This document shows, in pieces, positions 32,680 to 41,092 of a stretch of DNA of 64,000 nucleotides. The number at the start of each line of letters is the position of its first letter. Position 1 is the stretch's first letter. Under the pieces are notes generated by a model. The model was not told the DNA's origin and did no database searches. It saw nothing but the letters and a program-made list of their open reading frames with translations. The stretch is from the NCBI RefSeq assembly GCF_022919135.1, contig NZ_CP095049.1, positions 4,716,501 through 4,780,500 of the forward strand, given 5' to 3'. The stretch is from Hymenobacter cellulosivorans (GTDB lineage Bacteria; Bacteroidota; Bacteroidia; Cytophagales; Hymenobacteraceae). The translations under genes and the position numbers were made by a program.

Positions 32680-33447
32680 TTAGTGCGCCTGCTCTACCCC
32701 CAGCCCGAACAAGGCGAAATCATATTTCACCGGGTCCAGGGGGTCGAGCAGGCGCAGGTTGGCGGTCAGCTCTTCGGCGGCCCGCCAGTCGACAACGGGG
32801 CGGACAAGCAGGCCCAGCTGCCGGGCTTGCCGCTCCACATGCACGTCGATGGGGCAGATAAGCTCGGCCATAGGCAGGCGGGTCCAAAGGCCAAAATCCA
32901 CGCCCCGGCCGTCCTGCCGGGCCATCCAGCGCAGGTACATGTTCACCCGCTTGCAGGCCGAGCCCCGGGCCGGCGTAGCCACGTGCTTGCGGGTGCGCGG
33001 CGGAGCATCTGCCAGGCTAAAGAACAGGTCGTGGAAATTTTCGAGCCGCTCCCGCTGAGTGGTGCCGTGCAGAAAGGCCTCTTCCAGCGTGCTATGGTCG
33101 GCATAAAACCAGCGCAGCCAGTGCACGAAGTACAGCAGGTCGGTGTCGCAGAAGGTGCGGTGGCAGAAGCCAAGCAGTTTTTTCAGGTCCTCGTCGTGGT
33201 GCTGGGTAATGAACTGGTAAGGGGCGTCGTCCATGCGGCGCAGCAACTCGGTTACCTTGCTGATAATCGTGGGTCGGCGGCCCCAGGCCAGCAGGGCCGC
33301 AAACAGCCCGCTGATTTCCACGTCCTGAAGCTGGCTGAAGCGGTGAGGAATACTGATGGGGTCGTGCTCGATAAAGCCGGGCTGGTTGTAGCGCTGATAA
33401 CGCTCTTCCAGCACCGACCGGATTTCTTGGAGTTGGGAAGCTTGCAC
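32680..33447 (-). CDS. TIGR02757 (DUF2400) family protein
   Basis: This 255-aa soluble protein matches the TIGR02757 family of Bacteroidota and relatives. Landmarks are FIEHDPISIPHRFSQLQDVE, EISGLFAALLAWGRRPTIIS, HRTFCDTDLLYFVHWLRWFY, ACKRVNMYLRWMARQDGRGV and a C-terminal ELICPIDVHVERQARQLGLL. The helix-rich fold and the KR-x-N-x-Y-L-R-W-M segment are reminiscent of helix-hairpin-helix DNA-glycosylase proteins, but no activity is established to my knowledge. The start is put at the GTG at 33447, because a hairpin at 33480-33504 lies inside any longer frame; an ATG at 33513 is the alternative. Confidence 0.85.
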   Translation of the reverse strand: MQASQLQEIRSVLEERYQRYNQPGFIEHDPISIPHRFSQLQDVEISGLFAALLAWGRRPTIISKVTELLRRMDDAPYQFITQHHDEDLKKLLGFCHRTFCDTDLLYFVHWLRWFYADHSTLEEAFLHGTTQRERLENFHDLFFSLADAPPRTRKHVATPARGSACKRVNMYLRWMARQDGRGVDFGLWTRLPMAELICPIDVHVERQARQLGLLVRPVVDWRAAEELTANLRLLDPLDPVKYDFALFGLGVEQAH

Positions 33448-33479
33448 GGGAATACGCGGGAGAAGAAGCTGAAAACCAC

Positions 33480-33504
33480 AAAGGCCATCGTACTGACGGC
33501 CTTT
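33480..33504 (-). terminator. Weak hairpin after the LysM gene
   Basis: AAAGGCC (33480-33486) pairs with GGCCTTT (33498-33504) around an 11-nt loop. On the minus strand it follows the LysM gene by 25 bp and is trailed by GTGGTTTT. It may be a terminator or attenuator. Confidence 0.4.
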
Positions 33505-33528
33505 GCAATACAATCGAAGAAAAGTACC

Positions 33529-34515
33529 CTACGGCACGTAGGATGTCTCCACCCGGAAGCGCGAATCGGGGGTGGCCAGCTTCTGCACGGCCCGGCGCGA
33601 GAGGCGCACCAGGATGTTGCTGTTCTCGCCCGTATCGGGCAGCTGCCCAATCACGCGCACATATACCGACTGGCCGTTCATGATATTGCGCACCTGCATG
33701 ATGGTGCCCACCGGAGCGGTTTTGTGCAGGGCCAGGTATTTGTCGGTGCCGCCGCCTTCAATCACGGCCGCCAGGCCGCCCTCCGTAACTTTGCGCACAA
33801 TCTCACTGGCCCGCTCGGGTACCTTCTCCTCTTCCTTGGGCGCGGGGGTGGTAGCAGCGGCTGTTTCTTTTTCCTTATCCTTCTCCTTATCCCGGTCGGT
33901 GTCCTCGGCCCGCTCAGGGCGGTTGGCGGGCGCGGCCGGAGCTGCTTTAGGGGCCGGAGCAGCGGCTACCGGGGCCGGCTCGGGCGCGGCCGCCGCGCCG
34001 CTGGCGGGCACGATAATCAGGGTCTGGCCGATGCGTACGCCAGCATTGTCGGGCAGCTTATTGACGCGCGTAATGGTAGCGGGCGTGGTGTTGAAGCGCC
34101 GGGCAATGGAAAACAGGGTCTGGCCTTTTTCCACTTTGTAGACCTTGTTGCCGCGGGCGTCGGTGGTCAGGCCGGCCGTAGCGGCGGGGGCTGGAGTAGC
34201 TGGGGCTGGAGCCGTCTTTTTGGCCGCGCCGGCCGTACTCATAACCACCCGGTTGCGGGGCACCAGCACAATCTGGCCCGTGACGAGGGTGCCTTCGAGC
34301 TTGGGATTTTCCTCCACAATCTGGTCGACGGGCACTTTGTAGCGGCGGCTCAAGCCGTAGAGGGTTTCGCCGGGCGCCACGCGGTGCTTGATGATTACTT
34401 TGTTGTTGCGGTACTCAACGCCGATGGAATCGGGTAGGGCGACGGGACGAACGGCCGCCGAGGCGGAAAAACCACAGAAAACACACGTGGCAAGCAGCAA
34501 AGAAAAACGAGTCAT
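33529..34515 (-). CDS. LysM-domain protein with C-terminal RlpA-like barrel
   Basis: The ATG at 34515 starts a signal peptide (TRFSLLLATCVFCGFSASAA). The 328-aa product carries two LysM domains, at about 43-88 (HRVAPGETLYGLSRRYKVPV) and 130-175 (YKVEKGQTLFSIARRFNTTP), which bind peptidoglycan glycan chains. A linker rich in Ala, Pro, Glu and Lys follows (about 175-235). A double-psi beta-barrel segment ends the protein (LALHKTAPVGTIMQVRNIMN, VYVRVIGQLPDT, VRLSRRAVQKL), resembling RlpA. It should lie in the periplasm and bind or cleave peptidoglycan; whether the barrel is catalytic (lytic transglycosylase) is not clear. It is divergent from kdsB. Confidence 0.88.
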   Translation of the reverse strand: MTRFSLLLATCVFCGFSASAAVRPVALPDSIGVEYRNNKVIIKHRVAPGETLYGLSRRYKVPVDQIVEENPKLEGTLVTGQIVLVPRNRVVMSTAGAAKKTAPAPATPAPAATAGLTTDARGNKVYKVEKGQTLFSIARRFNTTPATITRVNKLPDNAGVRIGQTLIIVPASGAAAAPEPAPVAAAPAPKAAPAAPANRPERAEDTDRDKEKDKEKETAAATTPAPKEEEKVPERASEIVRKVTEGGLAAVIEGGGTDKYLALHKTAPVGTIMQVRNIMNGQSVYVRVIGQLPDTGENSNILVRLSRRAVQKLATPDSRFRVETSYVP

Positions 34516-34708
34516 ACGGACAGGGCGCGAAAAACAGGCAACGGGCGAAAATCGAGACGGGTGGCACGCTGCCAGCAGAATAAACGCAGCCGAAAGATAA
34601 ATAAATAATCCTTGAGCAGACTGGATAAGACGCGGAAAACCGGCCCTGACGCGGCGTTTGGGCTGAGAGCTAGCTACCCAGGGCCGCGTAAGCCAATTTA
34701 GCGCCATA

Positions 34709-34740
34709 TTGGGTTAAAGCTCGTATTGGCCTTACTTTCG
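34709..34740 (+). promoter_or_regulatory. Promoter of kdsB
   Basis: TTGG at 34709-34712 and TACTTTCG at 34733-34740 are spaced by 20 bp, close to the Bacteroidota pattern TTTG-N19-21-TAnnTTTG. The -7 box lies 34 bp before the kdsB ATG. Confidence 0.6.
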
Positions 34741-34774
34741 GCCGTATTTTTCCGTCTCCCAGCCCGCTCCCACC

Positions 34775-35530
34775 ATGATTAACGCCATCGGCATTATTCC
34801 CGCTCGCTACGCCTCCACCCGCCTACCGGGCAAGCCCCTGGTTGATCTGGGCAACAAATCCATGATTCAGCGGGTGGTGGAACAGGCCCGCCTGAGCCGC
34901 CTGAGCCGCGTGGTAGTAGCCACCGACGACGAGCGGATTCTAGACCACGTACGCAGCTTCGGGGGCGAAGCCGTGCTGACTTCCGCCGACCATCCCAGCG
35001 GCACCGACCGGGTATTTGAGGCCTACTGCCAGCTCGACACGCCCGCCGACTGCATCATCAACATCCAGGGCGACGAGCCCTTCATTCAGCCCGGGCAGAT
35101 CAACGCCCTGATTGACTTATTCGTCCAGGCTCCCAGCACTCAGCTGGCCACATTGGTGAAGCCCGTGGAAACAAATGAGGAGCTGTTTAGCCCGCACATG
35201 CCCAAGGTGGTGCTCAATGGCAGAGGCCAGGCCCTGTATTTTAGCCGCCACCCCCTGCCCTACCAGCGCCAATACCCGCAGGAGCAGTGGCTGGATCAGC
35301 ACCGCTACCTGCGTCACATCGGCCTCTACGCCTACCGGGCCGATATTCTGGCTGAAATAACCCGGCTGCCACCTTCCACCCTGGAGCTGGCCGAGTCCTT
35401 GGAGCAGCTGCGCTGGCTGGAGCACGGCTACCAGATTCAGACCGCCGAAACTACCGTAGCCACGCTCGGCATCGACACGCCCGATGACGTGGAGCGGGCC
35501 CGCCAGCAGCTGGACGGCTCGGGCCACTAA
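34775..35530 (+). CDS. kdsB: 3-deoxy-manno-octulosonate cytidylyltransferase
   Basis: This 251-aa cytoplasmic enzyme activates Kdo with CTP to give CMP-Kdo for lipopolysaccharide synthesis. The N-terminal nucleotide-binding motif IIPARYASTRLPGKPLVDLG is canonical. VVVATDDERILDHVRSFGGE and NIQGDEPFIQPGQI (near residue 96) follow, along with YFSRHPLPYQR, the HIGLYAYRADIL segment and a C-terminal LGIDTPDDVERAR. All expected family motifs are present. It has its own promoter at 34709-34740 and converges with the DUF1622 gene 7 bp after its stop. Confidence 0.97.
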   Translation: MINAIGIIPARYASTRLPGKPLVDLGNKSMIQRVVEQARLSRLSRVVVATDDERILDHVRSFGGEAVLTSADHPSGTDRVFEAYCQLDTPADCIINIQGDEPFIQPGQINALIDLFVQAPSTQLATLVKPVETNEELFSPHMPKVVLNGRGQALYFSRHPLPYQRQYPQEQWLDQHRYLRHIGLYAYRADILAEITRLPPSTLELAESLEQLRWLEHGYQIQTAETTVATLGIDTPDDVERARQQLDGSGH

Positions 35531-35537
35531 GACCCGC

Positions 35538-35972
35538 CTAGCGCCGTGGCTCCGGGCTTGGGCCGGTTATCCGGTCGGTGCGGCGCTCTACGCGCTCTTC
35601 GCCCTGCATGTGGCGCTCGTCCTTCATTTCCTTCGACAGAAAAAAGTTGAGCGCCGTGCGGATAACGGCAATGGCGCCCAGCTTACCAATTTGCTCCCAG
35701 CTCGGCGCTATGGCCGTCGACAGAATATCAGCGCCGAGCTGAAACTCCAGGGCCAGGGCCAGATATCGGGCCAGCGTTAGGCGGATGGCGGTAAAGTCGG
35801 CAGTGCGGCGGTGCCAGAGCGCCAGCACGAACAGGCGGCCGGCCACCAGAATCCCGAGCCCGATAATGAAGGCCCCCACTGTTTCGACCCCAAGCTTCAG
35901 CCACTGCACCGCGGTAATAACGCCGTGCTCGGCCAGGGTAAGAGTCGTAGTGGGTTCAGAGAGAAGCAGCAT
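35538..35972 (-). CDS. DUF1622 membrane protein
   Basis: The ATG at 35972 gives a 144-aa protein. A first membrane helix (LGVETVGAFIIGLGILVAGR) is followed by FTAIRLTLARYLALALEFQL, the conserved R-x-x-L-x-R-Y-L-x-L-x-L-E-F segment of DUF1622. GADILSTAIAPSWEQIGKLG and AVIRTALNFFLSKEM come next, and the tail is charged and Arg-rich. The family is a small inner-membrane protein of unknown function with three helices. It is convergent with kdsB and has no operon partner upstream. Confidence 0.85.
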   Translation of the reverse strand: MLLLSEPTTTLTLAEHGVITAVQWLKLGVETVGAFIIGLGILVAGRLFVLALWHRRTADFTAIRLTLARYLALALEFQLGADILSTAIAPSWEQIGKLGAIAVIRTALNFFLSKEMKDERHMQGEERVERRTDRITGPSPEPRR

Positions 35973-36060
35973 GGTAAGCAACTGAGAAAAAGAAAGACCA
36001 ACACGTGCCTACATTGGCAACTTGCATGGGCACCGGCAGCCATAAACGAGCTGAGGCATT

Positions 36061-36411
36061 TTACCCACCGGCCTTTTTGGCCTTGTATTTTTGTTCGAGC
36101 AGCACGGCCAGCACTTTGTCGCGGAAGTCGCCCTGAATCAGGATTTCCCCATCCTTGGCATTGCCGCCCACCCCGCACTTGGTTTTGAGCAGCTTGCCCA
36201 GGCTCTGCAAATCGGCATCGGTGCCCACGAAGCCCGTAACGAGGGTTACTTGCTTACCCCCGCGCGACTTTTTGTCGAGCTGGACCCGCAGGTTCTGCTG
36301 CTGGGGCGGCAGGGTTTCGGTTTCTTCCTCCTGGCTGTGCTGGTACTCGAAATCGGAGCTGGTGGAATACACCACTCCTTCCCGGCTCTTGCGGTTCTTA
36401 TCGGCTTTCAT
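36061..36411 (-). CDS. SUI1/eIF1-family translation factor (YciH-like)
   Basis: This 116-aa protein has a charged, Glu/Gln-rich N-terminal tail (about 45 residues) followed by a SUI1 domain: [39 protein letters not shown] and [17 protein letters not shown]. The K-T-K-C/L-G-x-G-G loop is the hallmark of the family. Bacterial members bind the 30S subunit and are thought to affect start-site fidelity; the role here is by family only. It is 89 bp upstream of the DUF1622 gene on the same strand. Confidence 0.9.
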   Translation of the reverse strand: MKADKNRKSREGVVYSTSSDFEYQHSQEEETETLPPQQQNLRVQLDKKSRGGKQVTLVTGFVGTDADLQSLGKLLKTKCGVGGNAKDGEILIQGDFRDKVLAVLLEQKYKAKKAGG

Positions 36412-36514
36412 AAGGGGTGAATATGAGAAATGTGCTCAGGTGCTCAGGTGGAAGAATGTGAGAAATGATATGAGCGTGTCAGTGCGCCATCCCAGCATCC
36501 ACCTCACCATTTTA

Positions 36515-37402
36515 CTACTTAAAAGGAACGGCAACTTCCAGGGCCAGGGGCTGCAACTTTACATCGAAGGTGCGGGCGTCGCCCACGTAGTCACCATCGA
36601 CGTGGTAGCCCAGGTCCTGAGCGGCCTGCACCTGCACGGCGCTGCAGGTGTGGTATACGGCCGCGCCGGACGCGGGCAAGTTGCCCAGGGCCAGTCCCAA
36701 ACCTACGCGCACGGCCCGCAACAGCGGTAAGGCGTCGATCAGGCACAAGTCCAGCAGCCCGTCGGAAATATCGGCCAGGGGCGCAATGTAGGCGTTGTTG
36801 CCGTACTGAGCCGCGTTGGCAAAGGCCAGCACGTAGCAGTTGGTGTCCGTGGTCTGGCCCTTCATGGTCACTGTAATGGGCGTGGGGCGGTAGCGCCGGT
36901 ACTCGCGCAGGGCCACCTGCACGTAGGTGCCCAGCCCCCGGGTGCCGGCCGAGGCAAAGCACTTGCTCACGTGGGCATCGAAACCCAGGCCCGCAGTGCA
37001 GAAAAACGGCCGCTCATTGATATAGCCCACGTCGATGCGCTGAAATGAAGGCCGGGCCAGCTGCCGGATGGCTGCCGGCAAATCCAGTGGCACGCGCAGG
37101 TGCCGGGCCAGCCCGTTACCCGAGCCCCGGGGCAAAATTCCCAGCGCCGCCGGCGTACCGAGCAGGCCGCGGCCTACTTCATTTACCGTCCCGTCCCCGC
37201 CCACGGCCACCACGATGCGGAAGCCCTCCAGGGCAGCTTGCTGGGCCAGCTCCACGGCGTGCCCGGCGTACTGGGTCAGGCGCACCTCGTAGGCTACCCC
37301 CGTGCCCTGCAGGTGCCGCGCAATCAGGGCGGGTACATCCTGCCGCCGGTTGGTGCCGGAGTTGGGGTTGATAAGAAAGCAGATTCGCAGCTGGTCAGAC
37401 AT
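36515..37402 (-). CDS. Diacylglycerol kinase-family lipid kinase
   Basis: This 295-aa protein matches the DgkB/YegS-like fold. RICFLINPNSGTNRRQDVPA opens the N-terminal domain and VVAVGGDGTVNEVGRGLLGT is the nucleotide-binding loop with the G-G-D-G-T motif. LGILPRGSGNGLARHLRVP follows, then the C-terminal beta-sandwich (FCTAGLGFDAHVSK, GLLDLCLIDALPLL). It phosphorylates a lipid such as diacylglycerol with ATP at the inner membrane. The ATG at 37402 is preferred; one four codons earlier is possible. It is followed 103 bp later by the SUI1 gene on the same strand and preceded by the gapA terminator. Confidence 0.92.
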   Translation of the reverse strand: MSDQLRICFLINPNSGTNRRQDVPALIARHLQGTGVAYEVRLTQYAGHAVELAQQAALEGFRIVVAVGGDGTVNEVGRGLLGTPAALGILPRGSGNGLARHLRVPLDLPAAIRQLARPSFQRIDVGYINERPFFCTAGLGFDAHVSKCFASAGTRGLGTYVQVALREYRRYRPTPITVTMKGQTTDTNCYVLAFANAAQYGNNAYIAPLADISDGLLDLCLIDALPLLRAVRVGLGLALGNLPASGAAVYHTCSAVQVQAAQDLGYHVDGDYVGDARTFDVKLQPLALEVAVPFK

Positions 37403-37447
37403 AGACGGCAACAACGCAGGGAGAAGTGAAAAGTTGAACGGCCGGGC

Positions 37448-37493
37448 CCCAATAAAAAAAGCCCGCCCAAGCGGGCAGGCTTCTTTTATTGGG
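37448..37493. terminator. Terminator after gapA
   Basis: GCCCGC and GCGGGC around CCAA form the core (37461-37476). The flanks CCCAATAAAA (37448-37457) and TTTTATTGGG (37484-37493) also pair, giving a long stem with A- and T-rich shoulders. It follows gapA by 20 bp on the minus strand. Confidence 0.88.
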
Positions 37494-37512
37494 CAGCAAA
37501 AACGGTTTCTGC

Positions 37513-38520
37513 TTACTTGGTCATGGCCTCACCCAGCTTCTGGATCAGGTCGGCAGTGCGGGTGCTGTAGCCGGTTTCGTTGTCGTACCAGCCGATAACC
37601 TTGGCCAGCGTACCGCTAGCGGCCGTCAGCTCCGAGTCGAAGATGCAGCTGTGCGTGTTGCCCACGATGTCGATGCTTACCAGCGGGTCGGTGGCGTACT
37701 CGATGATGCCTTTCATGGCACCTTGCGAAGCCGACTTCAGGGCCTCGTTGATCTGCTCTTTCGTGGCTTCTTTTTTCAGAATCACGGTCAGGTCAGTCAT
37801 CGAGCCGTCCGGCACGGGTACGCGCATAGCCAAACCATCGAGCTTGCCCTTCAGCGTGGGCAGCACCAGACCAACGGCCTTGGCGGCACCGGTGCTGGTC
37901 GGGATGATGCTGTACGCCGCGGCGCGGGCACGACGCAGGTCTTTGTGAGGAGCGTCCTGCAGGTTCTGGTCGGAAGTATAGGCGTGTACCGTGGTGATGT
38001 AGCCTTTCTCGATGCCGAACACCTCGTCGAGTACCTTGGCCATGGGGGCCAGGCAGTTGGTAGTGCAGCTGGCGTTAGAGATGATGGTCTCCTCGCCGGT
38101 CAGGATATCTTCGTTAACGCCCAGTACTACGGTCGGAATGTTACCGGTAGCAGGAGCCGAAATCACAACTTTCTTGGCGCCAGCAGTGATGTGCTGACCA
38201 GCGCCAGCCTCGTCCACGAAGCGGCCGGTCGATTCCAGCACCACGTCAACACCCATGCTGCCCCAGGGCAACAATTTGGGGTCGCGCTCAGCCAGGGCGG
38301 CAATACGCTGGCCGTTTACCGTCAGGCTTTCCTCGTCGTAAGACACGGTGCCATCGAAGCGGCCGTGTACCGAGTCGTACTTCAGCAGGTGCGCCAGCGT
38401 CTTGTTATCAGTCAGGTCATTGATTGCTACAACTTCCACGTTGTCGCGGCCAAGAAGAGACTTGAACGTCAGGCGGCCAATGCGGCCGAAGCCGTTGATG
38501 GCGACTTTAATTTTAGCCAT
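37513..38520 (-). CDS. gapA: Glyceraldehyde-3-phosphate dehydrogenase, type I
   Basis: The ATG at 38520 gives a 335-aa enzyme that converts glyceraldehyde-3-phosphate, NAD+ and phosphate to 1,3-bisphosphoglycerate in glycolysis. The N-terminus [20 protein letters not shown] is the NAD-binding start, and the catalytic Cys lies in [18 protein letters not shown] near residue 151. [40 protein letters not shown] and the C-terminal [11 protein letters not shown] are all canonical. It is a single-gene unit with a promoter at 38574-38605 and a strong terminator, and should be highly expressed. Confidence 0.98.
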   Translation of the reverse strand: MAKIKVAINGFGRIGRLTFKSLLGRDNVEVVAINDLTDNKTLAHLLKYDSVHGRFDGTVSYDEESLTVNGQRIAALAERDPKLLPWGSMGVDVVLESTGRFVDEAGAGQHITAGAKKVVISAPATGNIPTVVLGVNEDILTGEETIISNASCTTNCLAPMAKVLDEVFGIEKGYITTVHAYTSDQNLQDAPHKDLRRARAAAYSIIPTSTGAAKAVGLVLPTLKGKLDGLAMRVPVPDGSMTDLTVILKKEATKEQINEALKSASQGAMKGIIEYATDPLVSIDIVGNTHSCIFDSELTAASGTLAKVIGWYDNETGYSTRTADLIQKLGEAMTK

Positions 38521-38573
38521 AATAAGGGAGATGAGGTTTAACGGCCCACAAGAGGCCGAGTGAAAACGCGGAG

Positions 38574-38605
38574 CGAAGGTACCGGGTCCTGCTAACTTCG
38601 CCAAA
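38574..38605 (-). promoter_or_regulatory. Promoter of gapA
   Basis: On the minus strand TTTG (38605-38602) and TACCTTCG (38581-38574) are separated by exactly 20 bp, near the Bacteroidota consensus. The leader to the ATG is about 50 nt. Confidence 0.7.
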
Positions 38606-38792
38606 TCAATATCCAACTAGGTAAAAGCCAGTCTACCGAGGGCATTTCCGGGCTCTGGCAATTTTCTTTACTCGGGCATTTATTTGAGCGCACCGAGGTA
38701 TGCTACCCGGACAGGCAACAATCTGGTAACATTTTTTCACCCTGTAAATCAGCCATTTTAGCTTATCAAGGCACTTTTTTTTCGAGAGGGTA

Positions 38793-38822
38793 TTGCGGTG
38801 AAGGTTCCCGTATCTATCTTTG
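38793..38822 (+). promoter_or_regulatory. Promoter of tRNA-Glu copy 1
   Basis: TTG at 38793-38795 and TATCTTTG at 38815-38822 (exact TAnnTTTG) are 19 bp apart. The tRNA starts 30 bp downstream of the -7 box. Confidence 0.75.
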
Positions 38823-38852
38823 CAGCATCAAAACGGGGTTGGAACGTTATCT

Positions 38853-38924
38853 GGTCCGTTCGTCTAGGGGTTAGGACAGTAGATTTTCATTCTACCAACA
38901 GGGGTTCGATTCCCCTACGGACTA
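38853..38924 (+). tRNA. tRNA-Glu (anticodon TTC), copy 1
   Basis: The 72-nt gene folds as a full cloverleaf: acceptor GGTCCGT/ACGGACT with a G-T first pair, D stem GTCT/GGAC, anticodon stem GTAGA/TCTAC with loop TTTTCAT (anticodon TTC), T stem AGGGG/CCCCT with loop TTCGATT, and discriminator A. CCA is not encoded. A CAAAACGGGG before and CCCCTCGTTTTG after could pair in the precursor. Confidence 0.97.
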
Positions 38925-38946
38925 CTACCCCTCGTTTTGAGACACG

Positions 38947-38981
38947 AAAAGCCTTCTGGTTCATCCCAGAAGGCTTTTTTG
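38947..38981 (+). terminator. Terminator of tRNA-Glu copy 1
   Basis: AGCCTTCTGG and CCAGAAGGCT form a 10-bp stem with a 6-nt loop, followed by six T residues. Confidence 0.9.
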
Positions 38982-39065
38982 TTTTCCGGCCCCACAGGCC
39001 CTACTCTGATTGGAACAGCAGTATATTTCCGCTACTTTTCCCGTCCTTTACCTTACCCTGTTGCT

Positions 39066-40691
39066 ATGCCTCAAGTTTTACCCTCCGTTCTGTTCGGCAT
39101 TACGCTACTGCTTGGTAGCCCTTCGATTTACCAGGCCTCCGCTCAGGCCCCTACCAAGCAGTGGGACCGTTCTTTCGGCGGCAGTGGTGCCGACTACCTC
39201 TACTCAGTACAGCCTACGCCCGACGGAGGCTATATTTTGGGAGGGCACTCTGCATCGGGCACCAGCTCCGATAAATCGCAAGCCGGCAAAGGGCAAGCTG
39301 ATTATTGGGTAATCAAGCTCGACGCCACGGGTAATAAAATCTGGGACCGTTCTTTCGGCGGCACGGGCAGCGACCGGCTACAAACTGTGCGCCTCACCCC
39401 CGACGGCGGGTATCTGCTGTGCGGCTATTCGGACTCCGGTAGCGGCCCCGACAAAACCCAAGCCGGCCAGGGCGACTTCGACTGCTGGCTGATTAAGATC
39501 GACGCCAACGGCAATAAACTCTGGGACCGAACCTTTGGCGGCAGTGAAGCCGATATTATCAGTTTGCTTGAGCCCACTAATGATGGTGGTTTTCTGCTCG
39601 GCGGCAACTCCTATTCCCTAATTAGCGGCGACAAAACCCAGACCCGGCAGGGTGGCACGGATTACTGGGTGCTGAAGGTCGACGCTATGGGCAACAAACT
39701 CTGGGACCGAACCTTTGGCGGCAGCGGCGATGAGGTGCTGACGTCCCTGCTGCAACTGCCCGATAACAGCTACCTATTCAGCGGCTATTCCAACTCGGGC
39801 CAGGGGGGTGACAAAACCCAGCCCAGCTACGGCGGCAACGACTTTTGGGTGGTTAAAACCGATGCCACGGGCACCAAGCTCTGGGACCAGTCGTACGGGG
39901 GCAGCGGGCTCGACCGGCCGCAGGCTGTGCGCCTGACCAGCGACGGCGGCCTGTTGCTGGGCGGCTCTTCCGATTCGCCGGCGAGCAGTACGAAAACCCA
40001 GGCCAGCCACGGCGGCGCTGACTATTGGCTGGTTAAAACCGATGCCTTGGGCAATAAGCAGTGGGACCGTTCCTACGGCGGCAGCGCTGATGACAATCTG
40101 TTTACCTTCCAGCTCGCCCCCGATGGCAGCTATTTGCTCAGCGGCTATTCCCAGTCGGGCAGTGGTTTTGATAAAACGCAGGCCAGCCAAGGCCTCAATG
40201 ACTTCTGGCTTATCCAGCTCAGCGCCAGCGGCAACAAACTCTGGGACCGTTCCTTCGGCGGCAGCGGCGCCGACTTTTCATTTGCGCTGGAGGCAACCAA
40301 GGATGGCGGTTATATTGTGGGGGGGTACTCCAATTCGCCCCTCAGTGGGGATAAAACCCAGGCCAGCCAGGGCGACCGGGATTATTGGGTAGTCAAGCTC
40401 AGCGGCACGACTACCGCTACCACGCCGGCTGCCGCGCGCCAAGTACTGCGCACCTACCCTAACCCGGCCCAGTCGGAGTTGACTCTTTCTCTCCCCCAGG
40501 ATTTCCCCCGTACCGGCTTACACGTTTCGCTCCTCGATGCAACGGGGCGTGTGGTAAGTTCTCAGAATCTTGCGTCGGCTGGCAGCACCGAAGTGCCTTT
40601 ATCCATCGGTCAGCACCCAGCCGGATTGTATCTGTTGCGCCTGCAAGCCCCAAATGGCTACCTGGCTACGCAGCAGATTGTCTTGCAATAA
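39066..40691 (+). CDS. Type IX secreted protein with seven 60-residue repeats, flanked by tRNA-Glu repeats
   Basis: The ATG at 39066 gives a signal peptide (PQVLPSVLFGITLLLGSPSI, then a QASAQ site). The 541-aa product holds seven repeats of 60 residues with almost no linker. Each has a KLWDRSFGGSGAD strand, DGGYLLGGYS, GDKTQASQG and DYWVVKLDA. Repeat regularity is higher than in the paralogue at 5236-6789. A beta-propeller is the likely fold. The C-terminal 75 residues (TYPNPAQSELTLSLP to QQIVLQ) are a Por-type sorting domain for the type IX system. It lies alone between the two near-identical tRNA-Glu units, so its insertion or duplication may be linked to them. Function unknown; adhesion or binding is a guess. 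Confidence 0.85.
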   Translation: MPQVLPSVLFGITLLLGSPSIYQASAQAPTKQWDRSFGGSGADYLYSVQPTPDGGYILGGHSASGTSSDKSQAGKGQADYWVIKLDATGNKIWDRSFGGTGSDRLQTVRLTPDGGYLLCGYSDSGSGPDKTQAGQGDFDCWLIKIDANGNKLWDRTFGGSEADIISLLEPTNDGGFLLGGNSYSLISGDKTQTRQGGTDYWVLKVDAMGNKLWDRTFGGSGDEVLTSLLQLPDNSYLFSGYSNSGQGGDKTQPSYGGNDFWVVKTDATGTKLWDQSYGGSGLDRPQAVRLTSDGGLLLGGSSDSPASSTKTQASHGGADYWLVKTDALGNKQWDRSYGGSADDNLFTFQLAPDGSYLLSGYSQSGSGFDKTQASQGLNDFWLIQLSASGNKLWDRSFGGSGADFSFALEATKDGGYIVGGYSNSPLSGDKTQASQGDRDYWVVKLSGTTTATTPAAARQVLRTYPNPAQSELTLSLPQDFPRTGLHVSLLDATGRVVSSQNLASAGSTEVPLSIGQHPAGLYLLRLQAPNGYLATQQIVLQ

Positions 40692-40900
40692 GCCTACGCT
40701 GACCCTGGGCAAGAACAAGACAGGCAATGAGTGGTCTGAGCATACACTACCTACGAAATATGCTCAGACTACTTATCCCCTACTGAAAGTATACAAGATT
40801 TTTACTAGGCTTGCTTCTCATTGAAGAGATTGATAGTCTAGTAATTACTTCAAAAATACAGGCAATGATTATTCAAATCTGGGGGAATTCTACATTTTCT

Positions 40901-40933
40901 TTTGCATCCTAACGAATCCCTTTACTACCTTTG
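40901..40933 (+). promoter_or_regulatory. Promoter of tRNA-Glu copy 2
   Basis: TTTG at 40901-40904 and TACCTTTG at 40926-40933 are 21 bp apart, a full Bacteroidota promoter. The sequence upstream of 40929 differs from copy 1, so the second copy has rebuilt or retained its own -33 box. Confidence 0.7.
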
Positions 40934-40963
40934 CAGCATCAAAACGGGGTTGGAACGTTATCT

Positions 40964-41035
40964 GGTCCGTTCGTCTAGGGGTTAGGACAGTAGATTTTCA
41001 TTCTACCAACAGGGGTTCGATTCCCCTACGGACTA
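40964..41035 (+). tRNA. tRNA-Glu (anticodon TTC), copy 2
   Basis: Identical in all 72 nt to copy 1, with the same cloverleaf and anticodon TTC. It has its own promoter at 40901-40933 and terminator at 41058-41092, so it should be expressed independently. Confidence 0.97.
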
Positions 41036-41057
41036 CTACCCCTCGTTTTGAGACACG

Positions 41058-41092
41058 AAAAGCCTTCTGGTTCACCCCAGAAGGCTTTTTTG
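41058..41092 (+). terminator. Terminator of tRNA-Glu copy 2
   Basis: Same 10-bp stem and T run as copy 1; the single mismatch of the repeat falls in its loop. Confidence 0.9.

Larger units (their letters stand above)
38521..38852. other. Divergent gap between gapA and tRNA-Glu copy 1
   Basis: These 332 bp contain the gapA promoter (minus) and the tRNA promoter (plus). The middle part is AT-rich with a run of T residues near 38775. No gene is supportable here. Confidence 0.6.
38818..38992. repeat. 175-bp direct repeat, copy 1 (tRNA-Glu unit)
   Basis: This segment reappears at 40929-41103 with one mismatch (T at 38964, C at 41075). It spans the end of the -7 box, the whole tRNA-Glu gene with its flanking pairing arms, and the terminator. 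The repeat starts inside the promoter, so the two copies have different -33 boxes. The unit spacing is 2,111 bp. Confidence 0.97.

Noticed and set aside
32683..34437. Plus-strand 584-codon frame across the TIGR02757 and LysM genes
   Set aside because: It spans two clear minus-strand genes and the hairpin between them and encodes a composition-biased product. A shadow frame.
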